From NCBI RefSeq assembly GCF_000376845.1, contig NZ_AQXY01000027.1:124001-188000 (forward strand): a stretch of 64,000 nt of DNA, in the 5' to 3' direction. The first letter of the stretch is position 1, and each line of letters begins with the position of its first letter. The position numbers and the translations under genes were made by a program. This DNA is from Thioalkalivibrio sp. ALE14 (GTDB lineage Bacteria > Pseudomonadota > Gammaproteobacteria > Ectothiorhodospirales > Ectothiorhodospiraceae). Below, in pieces: positions 18,059 to 28,693 of the stretch. The notes beneath the pieces are model-generated. The model saw only the letters and a program-made list of their open reading frames with translations. It did not search any database and was not told the origin of the DNA.

Positions 18059-20272
18059 ATGGCAACAGCCCCCGACAAATGCACCCGCTCCGTCGCCGAT
18101 TCATTGGGACGTCTGGCCGAGGCGCGACACCATGATCCCCATAGCGTCCTCGGCCGCCATGCGCTGGATCAACAAACCATCTGCTACCGAGCCTGGCTGC
18201 CGCACGCGGACGCGGCGTCCATCACACTTTGTGACGGTCGCCCCGCTTCACTGGAACCCGCCGCCGGGTACCCGGGGCTGTTCCTGTGGCAAGGCCCGTC
18301 GGACGACCTCCCCGCGCACCCGCAGCTGGAGTGGCACGCCGAGGGTGGCACGACAACATTGCAGCAGGTCGATCCCTGGGCCTTCGCGCCGGACATCCCC
18401 GAATTCGACCGCCACCTGTTCGCCGAAGGCCGCCACTGGCATGCCCACCGCATGCTGGGTGCCCATCCGCTCACCCGCGACGGCATCCACGGCGTGCGCT
18501 TTGCCGTCTGGGCGCCCAACGCCGAGCGCGTCTCGGTGGTCGGTGACTTCAACCGCTGGGATGGCCGCTGCCACCCGATGACCGTCCACCCCGGCAGCGG
18601 CATATGGGAGCTCTTTATCCCGGACCTGGCCACGGAGACGCTGTACAAGTTCGAGATCCGCAACCGCGACCAGGGCAGTCTGCACCTGAAGGCCGATCCC
18701 TACGCCCGCGCCTACCAGCTCCGCCCCGAGACCGCCTCGCGGATCCAGCCCCCCAGCCGCTACGCCTGGGACGACGACCACTGGATGCGCAATCGCGATC
18801 CCGAGGCCTGGAAGCACCGGCCCATGAGCATCTACGAGGTGCACCTGGGCTCCTGGCAGCGCAGCCCGGAGGGCGAATGGCCCAACTACCGCGACCTGGC
18901 CGAGCGTCTGGTGCCCTACGCGCGCGACCTGGGCTTCACCCACCTCGAGTTGCTGCCGATCACCGAGCACCCGTTCGACGGCTCCTGGGGCTACCAGAGC
19001 ACGGGGTTTTTCGCCCCCACCTCTCGCTTCGGCAACGCGGACGACTTTCGCTACTTCGTCGACCAGGCCCACCAGGCCGGACTGGGCGTGATCCTCGACT
19101 GGGTCCCGGGCCACTTCCCGCGCGACGAGTTCGCGCTGGCCCGCTTCGACGGCACCGCGCTGTACGAGCACGCCGACCCGCGCATCGGCGAGCACCGCGG
19201 CTGGGGCACGCTGATCTTCAACTACTCGCGCCCCGAGGTCCGCAACTTCCTGCTCTCCAGCGCCCTATGCTGGGTCGAGGACTTCCACCTCGACGGCCTG
19301 CGCGTGGATGCCGTCGCCTCCATGCTCTATCGCGACTACGACCGCGAAGGCGAGGACTGGCTGCCCAACATCCACGGCGGCAACGAAAACCTGGAGGCCA
19401 TCGACTTCCTGCGCCACCTGAACGAGACGGTCCAGACCAGTCATCCGGGCGTCGCCATGATCGCCGAGGAATCCACCGCCTGGCCGGGGGTCAGCCGCCC
19501 GCCTTCCATGGGCGGGCTGGGCTTCACCATGAAGTGGAACATGGGCTGGATGCACGACACCCTGACCTATTTCGGGATGGACCCGATCTACCGCACCCAC
19601 CACCATGGCCAGCTCACCTTCGGCCAACTCTACGCCTACAGCGAGAATTTCGTCCTGCCGTTCTCGCATGACGAGGTGGTACACGGAAAGCGCAGTCTGC
19701 GCGGCCGCATGCCCGGCAACGAGTGGGAACAGCACGCCAACCTGCGCCTGCTCTACAGCTGGCAGTGGCTCTACCCCGGCAAGAAGCTGCTGTTCATGGG
19801 CCAGGAATTCGGCCAGGGTCCGGAATGGTCGGAGGATCGCGAACTGGACTGGTACGTGCTGCAGTACCCGCTGCACCAGGGCCTGCAGAACCTGGTGCGC
19901 GACCTCAACCGGGTGTACCGTGAAGACCCGGCCCTGCACGCCCGCGAATTCGAGCCGGACGGCTTCGACTGGCTGGACTGCGACGACGCCGAGCACTCCA
20001 CCCTCAGCTTCGTGCGCCGCGACCACCAGGGCCGCCAGGTCGTAGTGGTGCTGAACCTGACGCCGGTGGAGCGCCCGGCCTACCCCGTACCCGCGCCCCA
20101 CGCCGGGCGCTGGCGGGTCACCCTGAACAGCGACGCCGAGGTCTACGGTGGGGGCTCGCGCGGCCCGGCGGAGGCCTATGCCGAGCCGGTGGAACGCCAC
20201 GGGCACCCCGCGACGCTCTACCTGCATCTGCCGCCACTGGCGGCCCTGTTACTGGAGCCAGCCGGCGACTGA
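18059..20272 (+). CDS. glgB: 1,4-alpha-glucan branching enzyme (GH13)
   Basis: Introduces alpha-1,6 branches into glycogen. The 737-residue protein has the long two-module N-terminus of proteobacterial GlgB: an extra beta module, then the CBM48 ([20 protein letters not shown]). The GH13 barrel carries the four canonical regions, including [15 protein letters not shown] with nucleophile Asp417, [12 protein letters not shown] with acid/base Glu470 and [14 protein letters not shown]-terminal beta domain follows. The start at 18059 is the first ATG after the divergent spacer; the frame stays open far upstream only as shadow of glgC. Together with glgC it forms most of a glycogen synthesis set; glycogen synthase is not in this window. 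Confidence 0.96.
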   Translation: MATAPDKCTRSVADSLGRLAEARHHDPHSVLGRHALDQQTICYRAWLPHADAASITLCDGRPASLEPAAGYPGLFLWQGPSDDLPAHPQLEWHAEGGTTTLQQVDPWAFAPDIPEFDRHLFAEGRHWHAHRMLGAHPLTRDGIHGVRFAVWAPNAERVSVVGDFNRWDGRCHPMTVHPGSGIWELFIPDLATETLYKFEIRNRDQGSLHLKADPYARAYQLRPETASRIQPPSRYAWDDDHWMRNRDPEAWKHRPMSIYEVHLGSWQRSPEGEWPNYRDLAERLVPYARDLGFTHLELLPITEHPFDGSWGYQSTGFFAPTSRFGNADDFRYFVDQAHQAGLGVILDWVPGHFPRDEFALARFDGTALYEHADPRIGEHRGWGTLIFNYSRPEVRNFLLSSALCWVEDFHLDGLRVDAVASMLYRDYDREGEDWLPNIHGGNENLEAIDFLRHLNETVQTSHPGVAMIAEESTAWPGVSRPPSMGGLGFTMKWNMGWMHDTLTYFGMDPIYRTHHHGQLTFGQLYAYSENFVLPFSHDEVVHGKRSLRGRMPGNEWEQHANLRLLYSWQWLYPGKKLLFMGQEFGQGPEWSEDRELDWYVLQYPLHQGLQNLVRDLNRVYREDPALHAREFEPDGFDWLDCDDAEHSTLSFVRRDHQGRQVVVVLNLTPVERPAYPVPAPHAGRWRVTLNSDAEVYGGGSRGPAEAYAEPVERHGHPATLYLHLPPLAALLLEPAGD

Positions 20273-20384
20273 CGTCGGGGCGCCTCGGGCCGAAGCCGCT
20301 AAGACCGGCTCCTGTTTGCAGGCCCGTGCGGGCCCGGAACTCGCGGCACCAATGCCGGCCATGGGCTCGGGATCGGGATCGGGC

Positions 20385-21524
20385 TCATTCCAGGCGATAA
20401 AGCCCGCCATCCGAATGGTCCGTCAGCACATAGATGTGCCCCTCCGGTCCCTCGCGGACATCACGAATGCGCCCGATCTTGCCGTGCAGCAGCTCTTCCA
20501 TGTGCACGACTTCGTCGTCCTCGATCACGATGCGCAGGATCCGTTCGGCACGCAGGCCACCCGCCAGCAGATTGCCTTGCCAGGACTCGAAGCGATCCGC
20601 GGTCACCATCGCCAGCCCGGACGGCGCCAGCGTCGGCAGGAACTCGTAGACCGGGTCGATCATGTCCGCGTCGTGACGCGCCTCGCCAAAGGGTTCCTCG
20701 GACCGGTAGTCGCGCCCCCGCGACACCACCGGCCAGCCGTAGTTGCCCCCGGCTTCCATGCGATTAAGTTCATCCCCGCCCCGGGGCCCATGGTCCGTCA
20801 GCCAGATCGTGCCGTCCGCCGGATCCACCACCAGACCCTGCGAATTGCGCAGGCCATAGGCAAAGATGTGTGGCTGGGCATCATCGCGGTCGACAAACGG
20901 GTTGTCCGCCGGGGCCTCGCCATCCTCGGTCAGGCGCAGCAGGGACCCGGTATGTGCAGAAAGGTCCTGGGACGGGTCTTCCTGCCGACGATCGCCGATC
21001 GTCATCAACAGGGTGCCATCGGCCTGCCAGGCCAGCCGCGAACCGAAGTGGCCCGGATTGCTGCCGCCCCGGTCCTGACGGAACAGCTCCTCCACCTCGT
21101 GCAGGGCCCCGTCCTCCAGACGCCCGCGCCCCAGCGCGGTGTAGGACTGGTCGGAATCCCCGGTGACATAGGTGAAATACACCCGGTGGTTCGCCGCGAA
21201 GTCCGGGTGCAGCACGACATCCAGCAAGCCGCCCTGGCCGCGCGCCACGACCTCCGGCACACCCTCGACCGAGCTCACCTCGCCATCGCGCACCTGTTTC
21301 AGCGCACCCGTCCGTTCGGTCACCAGATAGCCGCCGTCCGGCAGGAAGGCTACCGACCAGGGATGCTCCAGACCACCGGCTACCCGCACGAGATCGAATT
21401 GTTCGTACTCGCTCGAGATGCCTTCCTCGACCACTTCGCCGGCCAGGGCCGAGCCCACCAGCGCCAGCCCCGCGACCAGCGCACCGGTGCGGATGGCGTA
21501 GCCTCGTGTCATTGCCTCTCGCAT
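20385..21524 (-). CDS. PQQ-dependent sugar dehydrogenase (YliI/Asd-like beta-propeller)
   Basis: Predicted periplasmic soluble aldose sugar dehydrogenase of the GSDH family, 379 residues. A signal peptide is present (YAIRTGALVAGLALVGSALAGE). The six-bladed propeller begins with LVRVAGGLEHPWSVAFLPDG, where the His-Pro-Trp and Asp-Gly pattern is family-typical. It continues with GQGGLLDVVLHPDFAANHRVYF, GGSNPGHFGSRLAWQADGTLL, IFAYGLRNSQGL and GGDELNRMEAGGNYGWP, all hallmarks of YliI homologues. The ATG at 21524 has a good GGAGGT 5 bases upstream. It appears to be a single-gene unit; cofactor synthesis genes are not nearby. Confidence 0.9.
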   Translation of the reverse strand: MREAMTRGYAIRTGALVAGLALVGSALAGEVVEEGISSEYEQFDLVRVAGGLEHPWSVAFLPDGGYLVTERTGALKQVRDGEVSSVEGVPEVVARGQGGLLDVVLHPDFAANHRVYFTYVTGDSDQSYTALGRGRLEDGALHEVEELFRQDRGGSNPGHFGSRLAWQADGTLLMTIGDRRQEDPSQDLSAHTGSLLRLTEDGEAPADNPFVDRDDAQPHIFAYGLRNSQGLVVDPADGTIWLTDHGPRGGDELNRMEAGGNYGWPVVSRGRDYRSEEPFGEARHDADMIDPVYEFLPTLAPSGLAMVTADRFESWQGNLLAGGLRAERILRIVIEDDEVVHMEELLHGKIGRIRDVREGPEGHIYVLTDHSDGGLYRLE

Positions 21525-21606
21525 GCCGTACCTCCCGTTATCTGCCATTGCAGAAATGGGACACGACGACCGGGGGATTGTTCACGCGACGGCGTGGTGT
21601 GCCGAA

Positions 21607-23097
21607 TCAGGCCTCCGGGCGCAGGTGCGGGAACAGCAGCACGTCACGGATCGACGGGCTGTTCGTCAGCAGCATCACCAGGCGGTCGATGCCGATGCCC
21701 TCGCCGGCCGTGGGCGGCAGGCCATATTCCAGGGCGCGGATGTAGTCGGCGTCGTAGTGCATCGCCTCGTCGTCGCCCGCGTCCTTCTCCGCGACCTGGG
21801 CCTGGAAACGCTCGGCCTGGTCCTCGGGGTCGTTGAGCTCGGAGAAGCCGTTGGCGATCTCGCGCCCACCGACGAACAACTCGAAGCGATCGGTCACGAA
21901 CGGGTCGTCGTCGTTGCGCCGCGCCAGCGGCGAGACCTCGGTCGGATAGGCGGTGATGAAGGTCGGGTGGCGCAGCTTGTTCTCGGCGGTGTATTCGAAG
22001 ATCTCGGTCCACAGCTTGCCGAGCCCAAAGCTCGCCTTGATCGGGATCTCCAGACGCTCGCAGTGGGCGCGCACCTTGTCGATGTCCGCGAGGTCCTCGC
22101 TGCTGATCTCCGAATTGTGCTCGAGGATCGCCTCGCGAACCGTCATGCGGGTGAACGGCTGGCCGAAATCGTAGGTCTCGCCCTGGTACTCGATGGTGGT
22201 CGTGCCCAGCACGTCCTCGCACAGCCCGCGCAGCAACGTCTCGGTGCGGTCCATCAGCGCATGGTAGTCCACGAACGCCTCGTAGAACTCCAGCATGGTG
22301 AACTCGGGGTTGTGCCGGGTGGACAGCCCCTCGTTGCGGAAATTGCGGTTGATCTCGAAGACCTTCTCGAAGCCGCCGACGACCAGACGCTTCAGGTACA
22401 GCTCCGGCGCGATGCGCAGGTACAGCGGCATGTCCAGCGCATTGTGGTGCGTGGCGAACGGCCGCGCGGTCGCGCCGCCCGGGATCACCTGCATCATCGG
22501 GGTCTCCACCTCGATGAAGTCCTCGCGCTCGAAGTATTCGCGGATGTAGCGCACGATCCGGGTGCGGGTGCGGAACAGCTCGCGGCTGTCCGGGCTGGTG
22601 ATCAGGTCCACGTAGCGCTGGCGATAGCGCTGTTCCTGATCGGTCAGGCCATGGAACTTCTCCGGCAGCGGGCGCAGGCTCTTGGTCAGCAGGCGCAGCT
22701 CATCCAGCTTGACCGTCAGCTCGCCGGTCTTGGTCTTGAACAGCGTACCCTGCCCGCCAACGATGTCCCCCAGATCCCACTGCTTGAACGCCGGGTAGAC
22801 GCCCTCCGGCAACCGGTCGCGCTCGGCGAACAGCTGGATATCGCCCGACTGGTCGCGCAGGCGAATAAAGCTCGCCTTGCCCATCACGCGCTTGCCGACC
22901 ATGCGCCCGGCCACAACCACGCGGATCCCCTGCGCCTCCAGGTCCTCGCCCTCGGTTTCGTCATGTGCCGCATGCAACTCCGCGGCCAGCGCGTCGCGGC
23001 GGAAGTCGTTGGGGAAGGCCGGGCCGGCCGCACGCAGCTCGTTCAGCTTGGCGCGGCGCTGGGCGATCAGCTTGTTCTCGTCAGTGGTTTCGGTCAT
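21607..23097 (-). CDS. lysS: Lysyl-tRNA synthetase, class II
   Basis: Charges tRNA-Lys. The 496-residue protein has an N-terminal OB-fold anticodon-binding domain ([20 protein letters not shown] with [11 protein letters not shown]) and a class II catalytic core: motif 1 around [23 protein letters not shown], motif 2 around [20 protein letters not shown], and motif 3 at the end with [22 protein letters not shown]. The ATG at 23097 is preferred over a TTG 15 bp upstream. The gene lies 24 bp after prfB on the same strand, the common prfB-lysS arrangement. Confidence 0.97.
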   Translation of the reverse strand: MTETTDENKLIAQRRAKLNELRAAGPAFPNDFRRDALAAELHAAHDETEGEDLEAQGIRVVVAGRMVGKRVMGKASFIRLRDQSGDIQLFAERDRLPEGVYPAFKQWDLGDIVGGQGTLFKTKTGELTVKLDELRLLTKSLRPLPEKFHGLTDQEQRYRQRYVDLITSPDSRELFRTRTRIVRYIREYFEREDFIEVETPMMQVIPGGATARPFATHHNALDMPLYLRIAPELYLKRLVVGGFEKVFEINRNFRNEGLSTRHNPEFTMLEFYEAFVDYHALMDRTETLLRGLCEDVLGTTTIEYQGETYDFGQPFTRMTVREAILEHNSEISSEDLADIDKVRAHCERLEIPIKASFGLGKLWTEIFEYTAENKLRHPTFITAYPTEVSPLARRNDDDPFVTDRFELFVGGREIANGFSELNDPEDQAERFQAQVAEKDAGDDEAMHYDADYIRALEYGLPPTAGEGIGIDRLVMLLTNSPSIRDVLLFPHLRPEA

Positions 23098-23121
23098 CGC
23101 GAATTCCGCCAATAGGGATAC

Positions 23122-24220
23122 TTACAAGCCGCTCTTCAGGCTGGCTTCGATGAAGGGGTCGAGATCGCCGTCGAGTACGGCCTGGGTATTGCCCACCTCG
23201 ACGCCGGTGCGCAGATCCTTGATCCGCGACTGGTCCAGCACATAGGAGCGGATCTGGCTGCCCCAGCCGATGTCGGACTTGGTGTCCTCCACCGCCTGTT
23301 TCTCGGCGTTGCGCTCCTGCAGCTCGCGCTCGTAGAGCTTGGCGCGCAGCTGATTCATCGCCATCTCGCGGTTCTTGTGCTGCGAGCGGCCGGCCTGACA
23401 GGCAGTGACCACCCCGGTCGGGACGTGCGTGATGCGCACCGCCGAGTCAGTGGTGTTCACGTGCTGGCCACCCGCGCCGGAGGAGCGGTAGGTATCCACC
23501 CGGAGATCCGCGGGATTGATCTCGATCTCGAAGTTCTCGTCGATCTCTGGAGAGGCGAACACCGACGCGAACGAGGTATGCCGCCGGTTGCCGGAATCGA
23601 ACGGCGACTTGCGCACCAGCCGGTGCACGCCGGTCTCGGTGCGCAGCCAGCCGAAGGCGTACTCGCCCTGGATGTGCACCGTCGCGCTCTTGATCCCGGC
23701 GGTCTCGCCCTCGGAGAGCTCGATCACCTCGGCCTTGAAGCCCTTGTGCTCGGCCCAGCGCAGGTACATGCGCAGCAGGATGTTGGCCCAGTCCTGGGCC
23801 TCGGTGCCCCCGGAACCGGCCTGGATATCGAGGTAGGCGTTGGCCTCGTCCATATCGCCGGAGAACATGCGGCGAAACTCCAGGCCCTCGATACGCGCGG
23901 TCAGCGCCTCGACATCGGCCTCGACCGATGCCGCCGTTTCCTCGTCATCGTCCGCCTCGGCCATCTCCAGCAGATCCCGGCTCTCGTCCAGCTGGGTCCC
24001 GATCTCGCGGACATTAACGACCACACCCTCGAGCTGGGCGCGCTCCTTGTTCAGGGCCTGGGCCTGCTCCGGGTCGTTCCAGATATCCGGGTTCTGCTCC
24101 AGCTCGCGCTGGACTTCCTCTAGCCGTTCTTCCTTGGCAGGGTAGTCAAAGATACCCCCTAAGGGCATCCAGACGGCCCTTCAGGTCATCGATTCGGGAA
24201 TACAGCGCGTTCAGTTCCAT
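23122..24220 (-). CDS. prfB: Peptide chain release factor 2, with programmed +1 frameshift
   Basis: RF2 recognises UGA and UAA stop codons. Translation starts at the ATG at 24220; 24 codons later the zero frame reaches an in-frame TGA at 24148-24146. A +1 shift at CTT-TGA-C continues as [16 protein letters not shown] to the stop at 23122. The combined product has 365 residues, the same as E. coli RF2. Visible features are the stop-recognition segment containing [17 protein letters not shown] and the catalytic GGQ loop ([20 protein letters not shown]). An annotation starting downstream at [10 protein letters not shown] would lose the N-terminus. lysS follows on the same strand. Confidence 0.96.
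24145..24160 (-). promoter_or_regulatory. prfB: prfB programmed frameshift site
   Basis: Read on the minus strand, the site is AGGGGG-TAT-CTT-TGA-C: an internal Shine-Dalgarno-like AGGGGG three bases before the slippery CTT codon and the UGA stop. This is identical to the well-studied E. coli prfB autoregulatory frameshift signal, so RF2 level should control its own synthesis. Confidence 0.95.
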
Positions 24221-24307
24221 GGCAGTTTCCGTCGGGTGCCGCGAAGCGCGCGGCACGTTCCATCACGTGGCGAGAAAAGCCGCGCAGTATAACACCCGCA
24301 CACCGAT

Positions 24308-25255
24308 TCAGGGCCGCCGTGGCCGTCGCCAGAAGGCCAGCGCGTGGCGACGTTCGAGCCGCAGCACAGGGTCGTCGCACTGCGGGTCCACGAACTCGAG
24401 GGCTCGCAGACGACCGCGAAGGAGGTCGCGCACCCGGGGCGCGGCCACGTCGTCGGCGACCGATTCCAGCAGCTCCAGGCGTCGCTCGGGTGACGGCGGC
24501 GCCCCGAGGGCGTCGACCACCGCCACCGTGTCGCCCGCCTCCGCCGGCGTGCAGGCTGGGTCCGGACACCAGTCGATGCCGGCGCCCTGTGCCAGCCAGC
24601 GGCCGATCGCCCCGGCCCCGCATACCCGGCTCACATCGGTGGGGCCACCGGCATACCCCGGCGTCCACAACCAGAGCCCGTGCACCGCACCGCACCCCTG
24701 GCGCTCGCGCTCCAGATTGACCGGATGCTGGAACCAGGCCATCTGCAAGCCGGTCGCCAGGACCTGCAGGCGCCGCGCCACATCGCCCTCCAGCGAGTGG
24801 GCGACCATGGACCGCCCGAGCCCTACCGACGGCGGCGGGCCCGAGGCCTCCCCCTCCGCGTCCATGCGCAGCGCCCACAGGCCGTCGTCGCCCAGGCTCA
24901 GGCTTGCGCCGGCCGCTTCCAGTTCCGGCTGCGCGGCCGCCCACAGGGCCTGGCGATCGGCGTCCGCCACCGGTTCTACAGGCGAGGCCACCAGGTCCTT
25001 CATCCCCGGCGTCAGCTGTATCGGCTGCGCCAGCCAGGTCCGCAAGCCCGTTCCCCGCGGCCGATAGCCCAGCCTTTCGGCCAATGCCGCCTCCCAGCCG
25101 CAAGCCCCCGCCAGCGCCTCCGCCGGCCTGGCGCGACCGAGCCAGCGGGCCAGACGCCGCACTGCGGGCGATCCATCACCCGCGGTCGCCCCCGGCGATG
25201 CCCACAGGCCCGGGAGCAGCACGATCACCCGCTGGTCCGCTCCGCCCCCGGTCAT
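24308..25255 (-). CDS. RpfE-like conserved protein (phosphoglycerate mutase-like fold suspected)
   Basis: A 315-residue soluble protein starting VIVLLPGLWASPGATAGDGSPAVRRLARWLGRA. The pattern recalls the regulatory protein RpfE / DUF-type 'cofactor-independent phosphoglycerate mutase' family of beta- and gammaproteobacteria, which contain a segment on Trp-rich substrate-like loops (here NLERERQGCGAVHGLWLWTPGYAGG). The assignment rests on gestalt rather than on a catalytic motif. The ATG overlaps the stop of the PsiE-family gene upstream (ATGA), so the two are co-translated. Function is unknown. Confidence 0.5.
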   Translation of the reverse strand: MTGGGADQRVIVLLPGLWASPGATAGDGSPAVRRLARWLGRARPAEALAGACGWEAALAERLGYRPRGTGLRTWLAQPIQLTPGMKDLVASPVEPVADADRQALWAAAQPELEAAGASLSLGDDGLWALRMDAEGEASGPPPSVGLGRSMVAHSLEGDVARRLQVLATGLQMAWFQHPVNLERERQGCGAVHGLWLWTPGYAGGPTDVSRVCGAGAIGRWLAQGAGIDWCPDPACTPAEAGDTVAVVDALGAPPSPERRLELLESVADDVAAPRVRDLLRGRLRALEFVDPQCDDPVLRLERRHALAFWRRPRRP

Positions 25256-25716
25256 TGATCGGACCCGTAGCGTCCCCTCGGCGCATCCTGTTCCTTCGCG
25301 GGATCCTTCTCGATGCCCGGGGTGATCCGGCCCTCGTCATCGTAGGGGAAGCGGATATGGCCATAGCGCAGGATCAGCACGGCCCCGGCGAGGATCAGGA
25401 CCCCCGCCGTCACCGCGATCAGCTCCCAGACCGACATGTCCTTCATGTCGATGATCACGTAACGCGCCAGCGCGACGATCGCGATGTAGATGGGCAGGCG
25501 CACCGGCAGGCGCCCGGATCGCAGATAGATCCCGACCATCGCCAGCACCTCGAGAAAGATGAACAGCAACAGCAGGTCGGCAAGCCCGACCCACATTGCC
25601 GAGATCATGCTGGCGATCTCCTGCAGGATCGCGATCACGGTGGCCACCGCGATGACGACCAGCACGGCCACCTCGACGTGATGCAGGGCGCGGCGTCCGG
25701 CGCGTTCGACGTTCAT
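25252..25716 (-). CDS. PsiE-family inner-membrane protein
   Basis: Phosphate-starvation-inducible E family, 154 residues. Four hydrophobic helices are visible (VEVAVLVVIAVATVIAILQEI, ADLLLLFIFLEVLAMVGIYL, LPIYIAIVALARYVIID, LIAVTAGVLILAGAVLIL). The family motif FLEVLAMVGIYLRSGRLPVRLPIYIAIVALAR lies in the middle. The C-terminal 35 residues are charged. The ATG at 25716 has AGGGGA upstream and fits better than a start 33 bp earlier. Phosphate control is known for E. coli PsiE; no Pho box was identified here. Confidence 0.85.
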   Translation of the reverse strand: MNVERAGRRALHHVEVAVLVVIAVATVIAILQEIASMISAMWVGLADLLLLFIFLEVLAMVGIYLRSGRLPVRLPIYIAIVALARYVIIDMKDMSVWELIAVTAGVLILAGAVLILRYGHIRFPYDDEGRITPGIEKDPAKEQDAPRGRYGSDQ

Positions 25717-25831
25717 GCACTTCCCCTGATGCGCGAAAACTCGCGCCATCGTATCACCCGCATCCGTGCAGGAACGCGGCCTGTGCCCGGTGGTCTATAA
25801 CCACAGGCACCTTTACCATCGGGCCGCTGCC

Positions 25832-27385
25832 ATGACCCACCGATTCGTCCCTCCCATTCCGCTGTCCTCGCCTCGCCACCGCCGGTCCGGCGTTCCTGCC
25901 CTCCTTATGGGGTTGGCCCTGCTCCTGCTGCTGTCACCCGTGACCGCGGCAGACTATCCGACCGACTCGAGCATCGACTGGCAGGACTGGGACAGCGGGC
26001 TGTTCGCAGAATCCGAGGCCCGCGAGCGTCCGATCTTCCTCTACTTCCATGGCCAGTGGTGCACATGGTGCCGCGACTTCCAGGACGAGTCGCTGGAGAA
26101 CCCCTCGGTGGTGGATGCCATCGACGAACACTACATCCCGGTGCTGGTCGATCTGGACGAACGCGCGGACCTGTTCCGACGCTACGGCGGGCGCGGCCTG
26201 CCCTTCGTGGTCATCGTGAATCACGAGGACGAGATGCTGACCCGGTTCACCGGGCACGTGACCGCCCGCGACCTCGAGAGCATCCTCCAGGCGCAGCGTG
26301 ACATGTTCTCGGTCACCGGCCGCGAGATCACGCCGGACGATGCGGCGATTGCCGATCTCGACGCCTTCATGGAGATGCTGGACGAGGTCTATGACAACCG
26401 CGCCGACCGCCTGAGCGGCAGCGCCACCTTCGGCACCCTCAGCAAGCGCCCGCAGCCCTGGACCTACCGCTTCCTTCTTGGTGCCGATGCCTGGGATGAC
26501 CGCATGCCGGGCCTGCTCGACCAGATCGCGGAGGACCTCTACGACGAGGTCGAGGGCGGTTTCTTCTTCTTCCACGATCCGGACCAGCGCGACCCCGTCC
26601 TGGCCCTGGAGACCTCGAAGCGCCTGGACCAGAACGCCGCCTTCCTGTGGCTGTTCTCCGAGGCCCATGATCACCTCGGCGACGAACACTACGCGGAGAT
26701 CGCGCGCGGCATCCGCGACTACCTGCGCGACCACCTGTGGGACGCCCGCCAGCTGCGCTTCGGCAACAGCCAGTACGCCGACCGCGACTACTATCAGCTG
26801 GACCCGGAAACCCGTACCCAGACCGCCCCGCCGAGGGTCGACCGCAATACCTATGCGGACACATCCGGCCAGGCCATTGCGGCGCTCGCCAACATGGCCC
26901 GGGTGCTGGACGACCGCGACACGCTCGACTGGGCGCGCGAGGCGCTGGACGCGCTGGATCGCTATCTGCTTACCCGCAACGGCTACCTCCACGGCATTAC
27001 CGCCACCGGGCGGCCGGCGATGCAAGGCTACCTGCCCTCGCAGATCTGGCCGGAGATTGCCCGCCAGGAACTGGCCCGCGCTGCCGAGGCACTGGGCGGG
27101 GAACGCCCGGACCTGCCCGATCCGATCGCCGCCCTGGATCGTCTGGAACCGTTCTTCGACGAGGATCTGGGTGCCCACGCCGAACGCATCGGGACGGACC
27201 TGGAGCCCTGGTCCGAGACCCGCACCCAGGCCGCCCTGGCCTGGTGGCTCTACCGCCTGCCGGAGGATGCCGTCGAGGCCTCCCATATCGACCGCGACAC
27301 GGTGCGCGAACGCCTGCGCATCGAGCCGGGCGCGGATCCTGACGACGTCGCCCTCGGATTCGACGCCCTGCGCCGGGGCTTCTGA
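25832..27385 (+). CDS. Exported DUF255/thioredoxin-like protein with (alpha/alpha)6-type C-terminus
   Basis: A 517-residue protein related to the DUF255 (YyaL/spermatogenesis-associated protein 20-like) family. An N-terminal signal/anchor (VPALLMGLALLLLLSPVTAA) precedes a thioredoxin-like domain with WCTWCRDF as the CxxC active site, followed by GRGLPFVVIVNHEDEM with the cis-Pro loop. From about residue 170 it is helical, with glycoside-hydrolase-like motifs (LDQNAAFLWLFSEAHDHLGD, ADTSGQAIAALANMARVLDD) as in the N-acylglucosamine epimerase-like half of DUF255 proteins. The ATG at 25832 is the first that puts the hydrophobic segment near the N-terminus. Export is unusual for the family, and a periplasmic redox role is an inference. 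Confidence 0.78.
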   Translation: MTHRFVPPIPLSSPRHRRSGVPALLMGLALLLLLSPVTAADYPTDSSIDWQDWDSGLFAESEARERPIFLYFHGQWCTWCRDFQDESLENPSVVDAIDEHYIPVLVDLDERADLFRRYGGRGLPFVVIVNHEDEMLTRFTGHVTARDLESILQAQRDMFSVTGREITPDDAAIADLDAFMEMLDEVYDNRADRLSGSATFGTLSKRPQPWTYRFLLGADAWDDRMPGLLDQIAEDLYDEVEGGFFFFHDPDQRDPVLALETSKRLDQNAAFLWLFSEAHDHLGDEHYAEIARGIRDYLRDHLWDARQLRFGNSQYADRDYYQLDPETRTQTAPPRVDRNTYADTSGQAIAALANMARVLDDRDTLDWAREALDALDRYLLTRNGYLHGITATGRPAMQGYLPSQIWPEIARQELARAAEALGGERPDLPDPIAALDRLEPFFDEDLGAHAERIGTDLEPWSETRTQAALAWWLYRLPEDAVEASHIDRDTVRERLRIEPGADPDDVALGFDALRRGF

Positions 27386-27463
27386 ACCCCGACTTCAGGT
27401 CTCCGCGAGCCCCCCGCGCCCAAGCCCGCGGGAGACGCACCGGCAACACCGGCGGCAACGCGC

Positions 27464-28693
27464 TCAGCCCTGCTGACGGAAGCCCTCGACCTCGCCCTGT
27501 AGCTGCTGCGCCAGGGCCTCCAGGGCCTCCACCGCCTGCTGCATCTCGTTCGCCCCATCGGCATTGCGCACGGCGATGTCGTTGATGTGGTGGATGTTGC
27601 GGTTGATCTCTTCCGCCACCTGGCTTTGCTCCTCGGTCGCGCTGGCCACCTGGCGGGTCATGTCGTCGATGGCGGTCACCGAGTCGTGGATGTACTCCAG
27701 GGTCTCGCCGGCCTCGCCAGCCTTTTCCACCGAGGTCTCGGCATGCTGCTGGCTCACCTCCATCGCCTGCACCGCACGGGTCGCCCCGCCCTGGAGGCGC
27801 TGGATGATCTCGCGGATCTCGCCGGTCGAGTCATTCGTGCGTTGCGCCAGATGACGTACCTCGTCGGCCACCACCGCGAATCCCCGCCCGGCCTCGCCGG
27901 CTCGCGCCGCCTCGATCGCCGCGTTCAGGGCCAGCAGGTTGGTCTTCTCGGCGATCTCCTCGATCACCTGCAGGATGGTGCCGATGTTGTCGCTGTCGCC
28001 CTTCAGCTCGCCGATCACGTTGCTCGCCTGGCGGATCTCCCCGGCCAGGGTATTGATCGCGCCCTGCGTGGCCTGTACCACGGTGCGTCCGCCTTCCGCC
28101 GCCCGGGTCGCCTGACCGGCGCTCTCCGCGGTGCTCTGGGTGTTGTTGGCCACCTCCTGCACGGTCGCGGACATCTGGTTCATCGCCGTAACCACCTGCT
28201 CCACGTCGCCACGCTGCTCGTGGGTGGCCCGCGTCATTTCGTTGCTGCGCCCTTCCAGCTGGCGCGCCGAGGCCGCGATGCCGTCGGCCGCATCCGCGAC
28301 CTGCCGGATCAACCCGGACAGCCGGCCCATCACCGTGTTAAAGGCCTCCCCGGTGCGCCCGATCTCGTCGTCCGTGGTGACCTCCACTCGGTGCCCGAGA
28401 TCGGCGCGCCCCTCGCCAATCGCCTCCAGACCCTCGGCCAGGCGCTCCAGGGGCCGCGTCAGCACGTTCGCGTAGAACCAGCCGATGCCCAGCGCCACCA
28501 CGAACGCGATCACCCACAGCGCCCACAGCAGCCACCACAGCTGCGTCACCAGGGCCTCGTCGACCCCGGCGGCAAGATCGCCCTTCATGGTGTGGAACGT
28601 CACCCCGCCCATGATCGAAAGCGGCACCGTGCTCACCACGATCACCAGGATAATCAGCTTCAGTCGCAGCCCACCCAACGGTCCAATCTTCAT
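27464..28693 (-). CDS. Methyl-accepting chemotaxis protein with almost no periplasmic domain
   Basis: Chemoreceptor of 409 residues. Two TM helices (about residues 10-32 and 51-76) are separated by only about 18 residues ([18 protein letters not shown]), so there is no room for a periplasmic ligand domain. A HAMP domain follows ([18 protein letters not shown]), then a long helical signalling domain with the hairpin tip [33 protein letters not shown] strong AAGGAGG precedes the ATG. No CheA/CheW/CheR genes are nearby. It may sense membrane or cytoplasmic state or act with a partner sensor (inference). Confidence 0.92.
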   Translation of the reverse strand: MKIGPLGGLRLKLIILVIVVSTVPLSIMGGVTFHTMKGDLAAGVDEALVTQLWWLLWALWVIAFVVALGIGWFYANVLTRPLERLAEGLEAIGEGRADLGHRVEVTTDDEIGRTGEAFNTVMGRLSGLIRQVADAADGIAASARQLEGRSNEMTRATHEQRGDVEQVVTAMNQMSATVQEVANNTQSTAESAGQATRAAEGGRTVVQATQGAINTLAGEIRQASNVIGELKGDSDNIGTILQVIEEIAEKTNLLALNAAIEAARAGEAGRGFAVVADEVRHLAQRTNDSTGEIREIIQRLQGGATRAVQAMEVSQQHAETSVEKAGEAGETLEYIHDSVTAIDDMTRQVASATEEQSQVAEEINRNIHHINDIAVRNADGANEMQQAVEALEALAQQLQGEVEGFRQQG

